Source: an uncultured Pelagibacteraceae bacterium (GTDB lineage Bacteria > Pseudomonadota > Alphaproteobacteria > Pelagibacterales > Pelagibacteraceae). From it: a stretch of 64,000 nt of DNA. Below are positions 55,266-64,000 of the stretch, piece by piece. Position numbers and translations under genes: made by a program. The stretch's first letter is position 1; every line of letters starts with the position of its first letter. The notes below the pieces were generated by a model, which saw only the letters and a list, made by a program, of their open reading frames with translations, was not told where the DNA came from and ran no database searches. The DNA is taken from positions 68,105-132,104 of the forward strand of contig CACIXF010000002.1 of the NCBI GenBank assembly GCA_902590535.1, written 5' to 3'.

Positions 55266-56171
55266 TTATTCTAAAATTTTAATTTCTGTTTCTAGTTTAA
55301 TCCCGGTCTTCTTTAATACACTTTTGGACACAAAATTTATCAATTTTTTCATATCCTCAAACTTAGCATTACCTTTATTTACAAAAAAATTACAGTGTTT
55401 TTCAGAAATTGATGCATCTCCAAACGATTTTTCTAATGGCACAGACTCTTTGATTAGTTGCCAAACTTTTTTATCAGATTGATCTATAGGATTTTTAAAT
55501 GTGCTGCCACTTGTCTTAATTTTTGTTGGTTGAGCTTGCTCCTTTTTTTCTTTAAGCAACTTTATCTCATTCTTAATTATATTCTTATCTTTCTTGAAAC
55601 CTTTAAATGATGCACTTAAAAAAATAAGGTCTTCAGATAATCCACTTTCTCTATATTTAAAATTAATATCTTTTACAGGTATAGCAACTACTTGACCCGA
55701 TTTGTTAACTGCCTGAATAGAAATTAGAATATCTTTAAATTCCCTTTGAAAACAGCCAGCATTCATTTTAATACCACCACCTACTGTACCAGGTATACAG
55801 GAGAGAAACTCGAAACCACCTAGACCATTTTTCATTGCAAATTCAGATAATGATTTATCTGTAACTGCGCTTCCCGCCACTATGATTTCTTCAGAATGTA
55901 AAGAAATATTGTTAAAATTTTGAGTAAGTTTTATTACTACTCCATCAAATTTATTGTCTGATATAAGTGTATTAGAACCAGCCCCTAATACAAATATTTT
56001 TTCTTTATCTTGAATTTTCTTAAGAAATTTAATTAATTCTTTTAAATTATCAGCCTTATAGAAAGCTTTAGTTTTTCCTCCTATGTTAAACCAATTTTTT
56101 TTTTTTAGATCATAATCTAACTTTAAATTATTACTAAATTCTGTAACTAACTCATTAAAATCAATTTTCAT
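55266..56171 (-). CDS. murB: UDP-N-acetylenolpyruvoylglucosamine reductase
   Basis: FAD enzyme that reduces UDP-GlcNAc enolpyruvate to UDP-MurNAc. The ATG at 56171 overlaps the murC stop (ATGA) and gives 301 aa; a start 30 nt upstream lies in murC. Type I MurB features: NWFNIGGKTKAFYKADN, LGAGSNTLISD, CIPGTVGGGIKMNAGCFQRE, YRESGL, and KTSGSTFKNP with the catalytic serine, ending with the conserved glutamate near ISEKHCNFFVN and KLETEIKIL. Confidence 0.95.
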   Translation of the reverse strand: MKIDFNELVTEFSNNLKLDYDLKKKNWFNIGGKTKAFYKADNLKELIKFLKKIQDKEKIFVLGAGSNTLISDNKFDGVVIKLTQNFNNISLHSEEIIVAGSAVTDKSLSEFAMKNGLGGFEFLSCIPGTVGGGIKMNAGCFQREFKDILISIQAVNKSGQVVAIPVKDINFKYRESGLSEDLIFLSASFKGFKKDKNIIKNEIKLLKEKKEQAQPTKIKTSGSTFKNPIDQSDKKVWQLIKESVPLEKSFGDASISEKHCNFFVNKGNAKFEDMKKLINFVSKSVLKKTGIKLETEIKILE

Positions 56172-57565
56172 GATAACAATATAGGTAACTCTCGCATCCA
56201 ACTCGAAATAGTCCCAGCACCCATTCCTATAACAATCTTTTTTCCATATATATTTGTCTTAATAAATTTTGCTAATTGAAATTTATCATCTACCAAAAAT
56301 AGCTGAACTCTCGAGTTTTTAATTATTTCTTTTGAAAAATTTATATAACTAAATCCAAGTTTTAATTTTTCTCCAGCAGTATAAATTGGAAACAAAATAA
56401 CCTTATCTGCATTTTTGAAAGCAAAAGTAAATTCTTTTTTTAAATCCTTCAATCTTGATATTCTATGCGGTTGGAAGATACATATCTTTTCATAATCTTT
56501 ATAGACATTTTTTACACCATCCAGTACTTCTTTAATTTCTGTGGGATGATGAGCATAATCATCATAAAAATCTACATTATTAAAGTTGAAAATTTTATTA
56601 AATCTTCTTTGAACTCCTTTGAAATTTTTAAGTCCTTTTTTTATATTATTTATTGGCAGGCCGACAGTTAAAGCTAATGCGGCTGCGGCTACAGAATTTT
56701 TAATATTGTGAGTTCCTAATAAAGGGATTTTGAATTTTTTAATTAATTGATTTTTTTTATTTGGTAATTTTATATTCAAATCAAACTCAGAATACTCTTT
56801 TAATTGTTTTATATTTTTAATACAAAAATTTGATTTGATATCCAGACCATATGTATAGAAGTTTTTATTTTTGATATTTTTAATTAAATTTTTGTTATTT
56901 TTATCATCTAAACAAATAAATGATTTTCCAAATGAAGGAACTTTATTTACAAAATTTTCAAAATATTTATTTAATTTATCCATAGTGCCATAATAATCCA
57001 TATGCTCTCTATCTATGTTTGTAATGATTGAATATGTTGGAGGTATAAAAACAAAGCTTCCATCAGACTCATCTGCCTCCAATATTGACCAGTCACTTTT
57101 TCCAAGCTTTGCAGAATTATTAATTGAATTAATTACTCCACCATTGATAATTGTTGGATCTATTTTGGTTTCTTGAAATATTGAAGCTATTAATGATGTA
57201 GTAGTAGTTTTACCGTGGGAACCAACTACTACAATATTTTTTGTTAAAGAAACAATATTAGCGAGCATTTCGCCTCTTTTATAAATAGGTAATTGTTTTA
57301 TTTTTGCTTCGACAAGCTCGGGATTATTTTTTTTAATTGCAGAAGATATAACTAAGATAGTTCCCTTTTCTATATTTTGTTTCCTATGTCCAATGAAAAC
57401 TTTTATTTTTTCTTTTCTTAATCTTTCAATATTTTTATTATTCGAAATATCGCTTCCTTGAACTTTAAAGCCTTTTCCTTTCATTATTAGTGCTAGACCA
57501 CTCATACCTATTCCACCTATTCCAACAAAATGGATCAGTTCAGATTTTCCTAATTCAATTTTCAT
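56168..57565 (-). CDS. murC: UDP-N-acetylmuramate-L-alanine ligase
   Basis: Adds L-Ala to UDP-MurNAc, the first amino acid of the stem peptide. The 465 aa contain IHFVGIGGIGMSGLA, the Mur ligase P-loop GSHGKTTTTSLIA, EADESDGSF, ITNIDREHMDYY, GTHNIKNSVAAAALA, the YDDYAHHPTEI motif and FQPHRISRLKDL. It overlaps murG by 11 nt and murB by 4 nt. Confidence 0.96.
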   Translation of the reverse strand: MKIELGKSELIHFVGIGGIGMSGLALIMKGKGFKVQGSDISNNKNIERLRKEKIKVFIGHRKQNIEKGTILVISSAIKKNNPELVEAKIKQLPIYKRGEMLANIVSLTKNIVVVGSHGKTTTTSLIASIFQETKIDPTIINGGVINSINNSAKLGKSDWSILEADESDGSFVFIPPTYSIITNIDREHMDYYGTMDKLNKYFENFVNKVPSFGKSFICLDDKNNKNLIKNIKNKNFYTYGLDIKSNFCIKNIKQLKEYSEFDLNIKLPNKKNQLIKKFKIPLLGTHNIKNSVAAAALALTVGLPINNIKKGLKNFKGVQRRFNKIFNFNNVDFYDDYAHHPTEIKEVLDGVKNVYKDYEKICIFQPHRISRLKDLKKEFTFAFKNADKVILFPIYTAGEKLKLGFSYINFSKEIIKNSRVQLFLVDDKFQLAKFIKTNIYGKKIVIGMGAGTISSWMRELPILLS

Positions 57566-58619
57566 TAATAATATCTAGTATTTTTTGATTAACATTATTC
57601 CAAGTATTTTGATAATTTAATTTCTGCAAATTATTTTTTTTTGTTATGTAATCCTTACTTTTATTGACCAATTCTAGTAAAAATTTCTCAAATTTTTGGT
57701 CATCAAAATCTTTTTGATCAATTATCCAACAACAATCCTGCTCCTTATAATATTTAGCATTTTCATACTGATGATTATCTTTTGATGACGGAAGTGGTAT
57801 TGCCACAAACGGAATATTTAAAAAAGATAGTTCAGCTAAACTAGATGCACCTGCTCTTGTTATACATAAATCTCCCTGTTTTAAAATTTCATTAAGATTG
57901 TGATCAAAACTGAAAACTCTACTTTCAATATTATTTTGAGAATAAAAATTTTTTATTAAATTAATATTTTTCTCACTTGTTTGATGAATAATTTTTATAG
58001 AAACTTGTTTTGCTATACTTGCTAAGGATTTATTTAAGAGCTCATCAAAAATTTTTGCACCCTGACTACCTCCTATAATTATAATCGTGAATAAATTATC
58101 TTGTTTTTGATATGTGCCAGAATTATAATATTCTTTTCTTATTAAAGGTTTAATGGTAGTTAATTTATGGTTAATTCCAGAAGGCAAATTAATTAAATTC
58201 TTTGAATAACATATTAATTTTCTTGAAAACTTTAAAAAAAATTTATTTGCTCTTCCAAGGACCATATTTGGTTCAATTAATAAAATTTTAATTCCCAATA
58301 TTTTTGCTGCCATACATAGCGGCAAAGACATATATCCGCCTGTTGAAATTAAAATTGAAATATTATTTTTTTTTAAAAGAAAAAAAGATTTAACAGATAG
58401 AAATAATATTTTTAAAAATGAAAAAGGAAGTAGAAAATAATTATTTAATTTTGGGGTGTTAATTACTACTGTATTATAATTTTTATCTAAATATGCAAGA
58501 CCTCTTACATCAGTGGAAATCAAAGTTTCATGGGTATTCTTTATATGATTATAAATCGTTATTGCTGGTATTACATGACCTCCTGAGCCACCAGTGGATA
58601 TCAAAACTTTATTTATCAT
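57555..58619 (-). CDS. murG: Undecaprenyl-PP-MurNAc-pentapeptide GlcNAc transferase
   Basis: Converts lipid I to lipid II at the inner face of the membrane. The 354-aa GT-B enzyme has the N-terminal GGSGGHVIPA glycine-rich loop, ISTGGYMSLPLCMAAK, LIEPNMVLGRANKF, IIIGGSQGAKIFDELL and the UDP-GlcNAc site ITRAGASSLAELSFLNIPFVAIPLPSSKDNHQ-type sequence (with HQ ligand pair). Hydrophobic patches at 66-85 match its membrane association. Two nt separate it from ftsW. Confidence 0.96.
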   Translation of the reverse strand: MINKVLISTGGSGGHVIPAITIYNHIKNTHETLISTDVRGLAYLDKNYNTVVINTPKLNNYFLLPFSFLKILFLSVKSFFLLKKNNISILISTGGYMSLPLCMAAKILGIKILLIEPNMVLGRANKFFLKFSRKLICYSKNLINLPSGINHKLTTIKPLIRKEYYNSGTYQKQDNLFTIIIIGGSQGAKIFDELLNKSLASIAKQVSIKIIHQTSEKNINLIKNFYSQNNIESRVFSFDHNLNEILKQGDLCITRAGASSLAELSFLNIPFVAIPLPSSKDNHQYENAKYYKEQDCCWIIDQKDFDDQKFEKFLLELVNKSKDYITKKNNLQKLNYQNTWNNVNQKILDIINEN

Positions 58620-58621
58620 TT

Positions 58622-59743
58622 TTAGCTTATTTTTCTTTTTGTTAAATTTAAAATAATCCCAGCCAATATTGATGTACTAATTATTGATGAACCGCCATAG
58701 CTTAAAAAAGGCAATGTCATCCCAGTAGTTGGAAATAATCTTATATTAACTCCAATATGAATAGTGGCCTGCATTAATATTAAACTAATAGACCCAATTA
58801 AAATAAGTTTAGCTTTATCATTTGTTTCAAAACTTATCTTTTTAAAAACCATATAAATTAAGATCAAAAACAATAATAATATTAAGATTATGGCAACAAC
58901 ACCAAACTCTTCGGAAATCACTGAAATAATGTAGTCAGTATGGGCCTCTGGAACTCTATTTTTAAGAACCCCCTCGCCTATACCTTTACCAAAAAAACCT
59001 CCACTTGTTATCGAGTCTATGGCTTTATCAGATTGAAAATTATGAGTTCCTACTTCTCTGTTAAAAAAAGAAAAAATACGTGCCTGGATATAATCAAATT
59101 TAGGAACATAAATAATTAAGTAAGCTAATAAAGAAGTACCCGCTACAAATATTGCTAAGAGAATAAATATATTAATACCTGAGGTGAAAATTAAAACAGC
59201 CCAAGAAAAAACTACTAATAATGTTTGACCAATATCTGGCTGAATTATTAAAAGCAAAGAAATAACAGATATCAAAATAGTTGATATCAAATACTTAAAT
59301 AAAATATTTGATCTGCTACCGCATAAAATAGTTGCTAAAATAATTATCAGAAACGGCTTTAAAACTTCTATAGGTTGGAATCTTGGCAAGAAAAATAAGT
59401 CTATCCATCTTCTAGAACCTTTAACTTCAACGCCAATAAATGGCACTAAAAACAAAGAAATAAGTGAAATAAAAAAAAGAAAAATAGAGTATTTATATAA
59501 TTGGTCTGAATTTAATGAGGAGAATATAAAAATCAGAAATATACCAATAAAAACATAAATCAAATGTTTAAAAAAAAAGAAATAATTGTTCGTATCTAAT
59601 TTATCAGAGACTATTAAGGAAGTTGATACTAAAGAAAAAAATAATCCAATAATGAATAGTAAGCTTATTAAGGTAAATATTGATTTATCAATATTTTTCC
59701 ACCATTGATAATAAAATTTATAAATAAAACTATCGCTTTGCAT
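58622..59743 (-). CDS. ftsW: Septal peptidoglycan glycosyltransferase FtsW
   Basis: A 373-aa SEDS-family membrane polymerase with about ten helices. Family marks: GSRRWIDLFFLPRFQPIEVLKPFLI, LLIIQPDIGQTLLV, ARIFSFFNRE, SGGFFGKGIGEGVLKNRVPEAHTDYIISVISEEFG and LFPTTGMTLPFLSYGGSS. Position between murD and murG distinguishes it from RodA. It overlaps murD by 14 nt. Confidence 0.94.
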   Translation of the reverse strand: MQSDSFIYKFYYQWWKNIDKSIFTLISLLFIIGLFFSLVSTSLIVSDKLDTNNYFFFFKHLIYVFIGIFLIFIFSSLNSDQLYKYSIFLFFISLISLFLVPFIGVEVKGSRRWIDLFFLPRFQPIEVLKPFLIIILATILCGSRSNILFKYLISTILISVISLLLIIQPDIGQTLLVVFSWAVLIFTSGINIFILLAIFVAGTSLLAYLIIYVPKFDYIQARIFSFFNREVGTHNFQSDKAIDSITSGGFFGKGIGEGVLKNRVPEAHTDYIISVISEEFGVVAIILILLLFLILIYMVFKKISFETNDKAKLILIGSISLILMQATIHIGVNIRLFPTTGMTLPFLSYGGSSIISTSILAGIILNLTKRKIS

Positions 59744-61028
59744 TTATATACTTTTTAATTATTTGATTAAAAAAATGTCCTCTATCTTCAAAATTTTTAA
59801 AACTATCGAATGAAGCTCCAGCCGGACTAAAAAAAATAATATTTTTTTTTGATTTGTGACTATTAATTTCTGAAAAGATAACTTTAATTGTATTTTGCAA
59901 ATTGGTGAAGCTTTTTGTTTTTATCTTATTTTTTAGAATTTTTAAAAATTTCTTATTATGTGCTCCAAAAATAAAGGCTTTAAGATTTTTACTTTTTATT
60001 TTTGATAATTTTAATTTATCTCCTTTTTTAGGAATTCCTCCTAAGATCCAATAAGCATCGTTTAAATTTTTTAATACATTTTCTGAAGAAGCAAAACTTG
60101 TAGATTTTGAGTCATTAATTATTGTAAGGTTTTTTTTATCAAATATAATTTGTTGTCTAAAATCAAGACCTTTAAATTTATTAATAGTTTTAATTAATTT
60201 TTTTTTATTAAGATTTAATTTTAGAGCAATTTTTAATATGAATGATAAGTTTTCTTTATTTCCATCAGAAATAAAATATTTGTTTGTAATTTTACTAATC
60301 TCTTTATTAAGATTTGAAGTCTGAACTTTATAAATTTTTGCTTTATATTTTCCTTTTTTTAATTGTTTAATTATAAGTTCATCATCTTTTTTAACAAAAG
60401 CAAAAGATCCTCTAATTTGAGATTTTAATAATTTAAATTTTGCATTTATATAATTTTTTAAAGTTTTATGTCTTTCAATGTGATCTGAAGTAATATTCAG
60501 AATTACAGCATATTTTGATCTAAAAATCCTACTATAATCTAGCTGATATGAGGAAGCCTCTATTACAAAGATTGTTTTTTTTGTAATGTTTTTTTCTGAT
60601 AATGCTGGATTACCAATATTCCCAATAAGCCTTGAGTCTTTATTTTGATCAATTAAAGCGTCATGTAAAATTTTTGCAGTTGTAGATTTGCCGTTAGTTC
60701 CAGTAATCGTAATGCTTTCATTGTTATAAAAAGAAAACAAAACGTCAAGGTCAGTATAAATTTTTTTTAAATTTTTCTTTAAAAATTTTGATAATTTACA
60801 ATTTGAAATATCAATACCAGGACTAATAATAATTCTATCAAAATTTATTTTTTGAATTTGATCTAGTTTAACTATTTTTTTTTTGAGTTTTAAATTAATT
60901 TTTTGGTTATCATCAAATAAATATATATCAGACTTATTTTTTAAAAACCTATAAGATGAAATCCCACTCTTTCCTAATCCATAAATTAATATTTTTTTTC
61001 CTAAAAAAATATTATTAAATAATTTCAT
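59730..61028 (-). CDS. murD: UDP-N-acetylmuramoylalanine-D-glutamate ligase
   Basis: Adds D-Glu to UDP-MurNAc-L-Ala. ATG 61028 (MKLFNNIFLGKKILIYGLGKSG) overlaps the mraY stop by one base and gives 432 aa; the longer frame extends into mraY. Motifs: YGLGKSGISSYRFL, TGTNGKSTTAKIL, EASSYQLDYSR, LNITSDHIERHKTL, FRQQIIFDKKNLTIINDSKSTSFAS-type region and the final FSPAGASFDSFKNFEDRGHFF. Unusually rich in lysine. Confidence 0.95.
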   Translation of the reverse strand: MKLFNNIFLGKKILIYGLGKSGISSYRFLKNKSDIYLFDDNQKINLKLKKKIVKLDQIQKINFDRIIISPGIDISNCKLSKFLKKNLKKIYTDLDVLFSFYNNESITITGTNGKSTTAKILHDALIDQNKDSRLIGNIGNPALSEKNITKKTIFVIEASSYQLDYSRIFRSKYAVILNITSDHIERHKTLKNYINAKFKLLKSQIRGSFAFVKKDDELIIKQLKKGKYKAKIYKVQTSNLNKEISKITNKYFISDGNKENLSFILKIALKLNLNKKKLIKTINKFKGLDFRQQIIFDKKNLTIINDSKSTSFASSENVLKNLNDAYWILGGIPKKGDKLKLSKIKSKNLKAFIFGAHNKKFLKILKNKIKTKSFTNLQNTIKVIFSEINSHKSKKNIIFFSPAGASFDSFKNFEDRGHFFNQIIKKYINAKR

Positions 61029-62113
61029 TATCTTAATTTTAAGGTAGCTAAACCAATCATTGCTAGAATTATAGAGATAATCCAAAACCTAATTACAACC
61101 GTAGACTCTGGCCATCCTTTTTTCTCAAAATGATGATGAATGGGTGCCATTTTAAAAACTCTTTTTCCGGTGAGTTTAAAAGATATTACTTGAACCATTA
61201 CTGAAACTGCCTCTAATACAAAAAGTCCGCCAGTAATTGCCAAAACAATTTCATGCTTTGTAATAATTCCTACAGCGCCTAAAGATCCTCCTAAAGATAA
61301 TGATCCTGTATCACCCATAAAAATTTTAGCAGGTGGTGCATTAAACCATAAGAAACCTAAACAAGAGCCAATAATTGCACCACAAAAAATTGATACTTCA
61401 CCAGTTCCCTCTATGTAGGGAATTTGTAAATAATTCGAAAATACGATGTTTCCGGTAACATAACTTATAAAAGCAAAACATGTTGCAACCAATATTACAG
61501 GCACTGTTGCCAGACCATCTAATCCATCCGTAAGGTTAACAGCATTTGACGAACCTATAATTACGAATATTGCAAATGGTATAAAGAACCATCCTAGGTT
61601 TATGATTAAATTTTTAAAGAATGGAAAATATAAATTATTTAAATCTTGATAATCGTTTAAATAAACAAAAAAACTTACACCAATAATTGCTAATATTAAT
61701 TGTGAAGTTATTTTAAACTTTGAAGAAATTCCTGATGAGTTACTATATTTAATCTTCTTAAAGTCATCATATGCTCCCAATAAACCAAAAGTAATTGCTA
61801 TGTAGATACAAAATAAAATATTAACATTTGATAAATCTGCCCAAAATATTACTGATACCAATAAGCCGAATAAAATTATTAAACCTCCCATTGTTGGTGT
61901 GCCAATTTTTTTAATTATATGATCCTCAGGTCCATCATCCCGGATTGGATTTAAAATTTTTTGTTTTGAAAAAAATTTAATAAAAGGACCTCCAATAATG
62001 AGCACAATAACCAATGAGGTGAAAAAAGATAAGCCTGTTCTAAAAGTTAAATATTTAAATACATTTAAAAAACTAAAAGTATCAACAAAATTTAATAAAA
62101 ATTGATAAAGCAT
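61028..62113 (-). CDS. mraY: Phospho-MurNAc-pentapeptide transferase MraY
   Basis: Attaches phospho-MurNAc-pentapeptide to undecaprenyl phosphate, giving lipid I. A 361-aa protein with ten hydrophobic segments; conserved GTPTMGGLIIL, the GAYDDFKKIKYSNSSGIS loop, SNAVNLTDGLDGLAT, FMGDTGSLSLGGSLGAVG and the MAPIHHHFEKKGWPE loop. It abuts the murF stop directly upstream and murD downstream, coupling the three steps. Confidence 0.96.
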   Translation of the reverse strand: MLYQFLLNFVDTFSFLNVFKYLTFRTGLSFFTSLVIVLIIGGPFIKFFSKQKILNPIRDDGPEDHIIKKIGTPTMGGLIILFGLLVSVIFWADLSNVNILFCIYIAITFGLLGAYDDFKKIKYSNSSGISSKFKITSQLILAIIGVSFFVYLNDYQDLNNLYFPFFKNLIINLGWFFIPFAIFVIIGSSNAVNLTDGLDGLATVPVILVATCFAFISYVTGNIVFSNYLQIPYIEGTGEVSIFCGAIIGSCLGFLWFNAPPAKIFMGDTGSLSLGGSLGAVGIITKHEIVLAITGGLFVLEAVSVMVQVISFKLTGKRVFKMAPIHHHFEKKGWPESTVVIRFWIISIILAMIGLATLKLR

Positions 62114-64000
62114 TTAATGTAATCCTTTCAGATCTTTTACTATGTCGTTGAATCCTGTCGCAAGTGAGGCCTTAACCATTAAATAATCATTATTATTTAA
62201 ATCTTTTCCAATCAATTCAATAATTTGAGATTTGTTTAATAAAATTCTGCCTTTTTTTGCTTTTGAGATACCTGCAAATAATATAGATGCCATTTTACCT
62301 TTGACAAACACTTTATCTATCTTGGTTTGATTAATTATTGGAGCAATAGATTGATGAAGTTTTTTAGAATGACTACCTAGCTCTAACATGTCACCAATTA
62401 GTAAATATTTATTTGATTTTTTTGAGTTTATTTTATCAAAATTTTTTATTGCTGATTTTAATGATAGGGGATTTGAATTATAACTTTGATCAATTAAATT
62501 AATTTTTTTATTATTGAATTTTATTACAGAATGGTCCCCTCTTCCCCCAGGAATTTTAAAATTGAGAAAAATATTTTCATTTAGATTAAATATATTTTTA
62601 TAAATACTGATAACTGCTAAAGCAGAAAGTGTATTGTATATATTGTTTTGAAAATCGTTAGATAATGCAAAATACTTTTTTTTATTATTTAATCTAATAT
62701 TAATTCTAAAATTTTTTCCAAAGGTTTTTATATTAATTAATTTAATATCTGATTTCTGACTTTTAATTCCAAAAGAAACTACTTTAACTTTATTTTCTAT
62801 GGCAATTTTTTTATGCAATTGAAAAAAGCTGTCATCTGCGTTTAATACAGCATAACCATTAGGTTTTATATTGTTAATTATTTCAGATTTAGCCAAAGCA
62901 ATTTGTTTAATATTTTTAAAATTTTTAGCATGTGCATAATTTATATTTGTTATTACTCCAACATCTGGTTCTATTATTTTTGATAAATAATCAATTTCAC
63001 CTTTTTTATCCATTCCAATTTCTAAAACTCCAAATTCATCATTTTGTTTTATATTAAAAAGACTTAAAGGAACTCCAAATTTATTGTTGTAAGATTTTGG
63101 AGAAATACTTACTTTTGAAATTTTACTTAGTACATTGCCCAGCAATTCTTTAAGTGTAGTTTTTCCACAACTGCCTGTAATAGCTATAATATTTGTATCA
63201 ATACTTTTTCTGAAAGTTTTTGAAATATCTGTTAAGAATTTTAAAGTATTTCTTACTTTAATTTGTCGACTTTTATTTAATTTATTTTGAATTTTATTTA
63301 CTACAGCTAACGATGCTTTTCTTCTGAATGATTGTGAAACAAATTTATTACCATCATTTTTTTTCCCCTTAATAGCAAAAAAAATATCATTTTTAGTAAC
63401 TTCTTTAGAATTAATTCTGGCCACTTTTAAAGATATAGATGTAGGCACTTTTTTGATTTTAGCTGCTTCTTTAACTAAATTTAATTTTAAACTATTTGAT
63501 AAATTATTGTTTTTATTTTTAATTGTATTCAAAATTACTTTACGATCAGAAAAGAAAATTTTCTTAATTCCAATATCTTGGGTTTTTTCGTGGCCTTTTC
63601 CAGCAACTAACAAAATATCCCCTGAGTTTAAATTATGAATAGCTTGAGTAATTGCTATTGCTCTATTGGGTGTTTCGGTAATTCTCTTTTTTTTAATCCC
63701 TTTTTTTATATCTTTTCTTATTTTTTGAGGATTTTCAAATCTAGGGTTATCATTTGTAAGTACAATACTATCTGCGTATTCACTCGCTATTTTTCCCATT
63801 TTTGATCTTTTGTTTTGATCTCTATTTCCTCCACAACCAAATAGAACTGTGATTTTTTTATTAGTAAATTGCTCTCTAAGATTTAAAAGACACGTTTTTA
63901 AAGCGTCAGGTGTATGAGCATAATCAAGAATTACTTTTGATTGATTTTTAATTTTACCAATTTTTTCAAACCTACCCTCAACTGGTTTTAATTTTGGAAT
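62114..64000 (-). CDS. murE-murF: MurE-MurF fusion (5' end beyond window)
   Basis: One uninterrupted frame from the window edge to the stop at 62114. The first part is the MurE C-terminus: PVEGRFEKIG, VILDYAHTPDALKTCL, FGCGGNRDQNKRSKMGKIA, VLTNDNPRFENP and LLVAGKGHEKTQ. After a linker (about 63510-63400) follows a whole MurF: NSKEVTKNDIFFAIKGKKNDGNKF, P-loop ITGSCGKTTLKELLG, EIGMDKKGEIDYLS, ITNINYAHAKNFKN and DQSYNSNPLSLKSAI. MurE adds the third residue (probably meso-diaminopimelate; the DNPR motif fits) and MurF adds D-Ala-D-Ala. No stop or restart separates the halves. MurE's N-terminal part lies outside. Confidence 0.92.
   Translation of the reverse strand: MPKLKPVEGRFEKIGKIKNQSKVILDYAHTPDALKTCLLNLREQFTNKKITVLFGCGGNRDQNKRSKMGKIASEYADSIVLTNDNPRFENPQKIRKDIKKGIKKKRITETPNRAIAITQAIHNLNSGDILLVAGKGHEKTQDIGIKKIFFSDRKVILNTIKNKNNNLSNSLKLNLVKEAAKIKKVPTSISLKVARINSKEVTKNDIFFAIKGKKNDGNKFVSQSFRRKASLAVVNKIQNKLNKSRQIKVRNTLKFLTDISKTFRKSIDTNIIAITGSCGKTTLKELLGNVLSKISKVSISPKSYNNKFGVPLSLFNIKQNDEFGVLEIGMDKKGEIDYLSKIIEPDVGVITNINYAHAKNFKNIKQIALAKSEIINNIKPNGYAVLNADDSFFQLHKKIAIENKVKVVSFGIKSQKSDIKLINIKTFGKNFRINIRLNNKKKYFALSNDFQNNIYNTLSALAVISIYKNIFNLNENIFLNFKIPGGRGDHSVIKFNNKKINLIDQSYNSNPLSLKSAIKNFDKINSKKSNKYLLIGDMLELGSHSKKLHQSIAPIINQTKIDKVFVKGKMASILFAGISKAKKGRILLNKSQIIELIGKDLNNNDYLMVKASLATGFNDIVKDLKGLH

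Noticed and set aside
1..64000. CRISPR arrays, insertion sequences, prophage or rRNA genes
   Set aside because: No regularly spaced repeats, transposase motifs, phage structural genes or rRNA sequence were seen; the only RNA gene recognised is tRNA-Leu.

Overview
The window looks like a chromosome segment of a SAR11-clade alphaproteobacterium (Candidatus Pelagibacter type). Support for this: strongly AT-rich DNA, lysine/asparagine-rich proteins, genes packed end to end with many 1-20 nt overlaps, no gene-free stretch above 300 bases, a proteorhodopsin followed by ferredoxin, ferredoxin reductase and glutathione transferase genes, a TRAP transporter, and an alphaproteobacterial dcw (cell wall/division) order. 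The assignment is inference from content; no database was searched.

Layout. 1-3920 (minus): psd-pssA-glycosyltransferase-rlmE-guaB; guaB runs off the left edge and lacks the CBS module. 3998-12211: icd, alaS, recA, then a VOC protein, GFA protein, glycerate kinase and TolC-like gene set. 12352-14301 (plus): umuDC behind a sigma70-type promoter whose start region is covered by a perfect GAAC-N7-GAAC SOS box touching the umuD start codon, then a small CGCC-tailed protein. 14309-28306: the accessory region, with two paralogous beta-lactamase-fold serine hydrolases around a catabolic set (BKACE, flavin monooxygenase, extradiol dioxygenase, FAH-family hydrolase, complete TRAP transporter, sulfatase-superfamily enzyme), then a DUF1501/DUF1800 pair. 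28310-30502: two membrane-linked glycosyltransferases. 30532-31307 (plus): dksA with a near-consensus promoter and two overlapping tiny membrane-protein ORFs. 31311-35211 (minus): blue-tuned proteorhodopsin, terminator, fatty acid desaturase, ferredoxin, ferredoxin reductase, glutathione transferase. 35421-43867: prpE and an SMR pump, dihydroorotase, ygfZ, tRNA-Leu(GAG) with a 53-aa membrane protein, nadA-nadC, a MazG-like gene and fumC. 43855-49107: AsmA-like protein, uvrD-type helicase, aminopeptidase P.

49090-64000 (minus) is one long dcw-type transcription unit: murE-murF (fused into one reading frame), mraY, murD, ftsW, murG, murC, murB, ddl, ftsQ, a 233-aa protein in the ftsA slot, lpxC, bamD, ligA. 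It makes lipid II from UDP-MurNAc tripeptide to the flippase/polymerase stage, adds division proteins, and ends in outer-membrane functions. Two points stand out: ftsZ is absent from its usual place before lpxC, and the ftsA-slot protein looks like an FtsA that kept an SHS2-like domain and a C-terminal amphipathic helix but lost the actin-type ATPase core.

Most worth following up: the reduced FtsA-like protein with missing ftsZ, the TRAP/ring-cleavage/sulfatase locus, the tiny ORF pair behind dksA, the proteorhodopsin-linked desaturase electron chain, and the SOS box abutting umuD.
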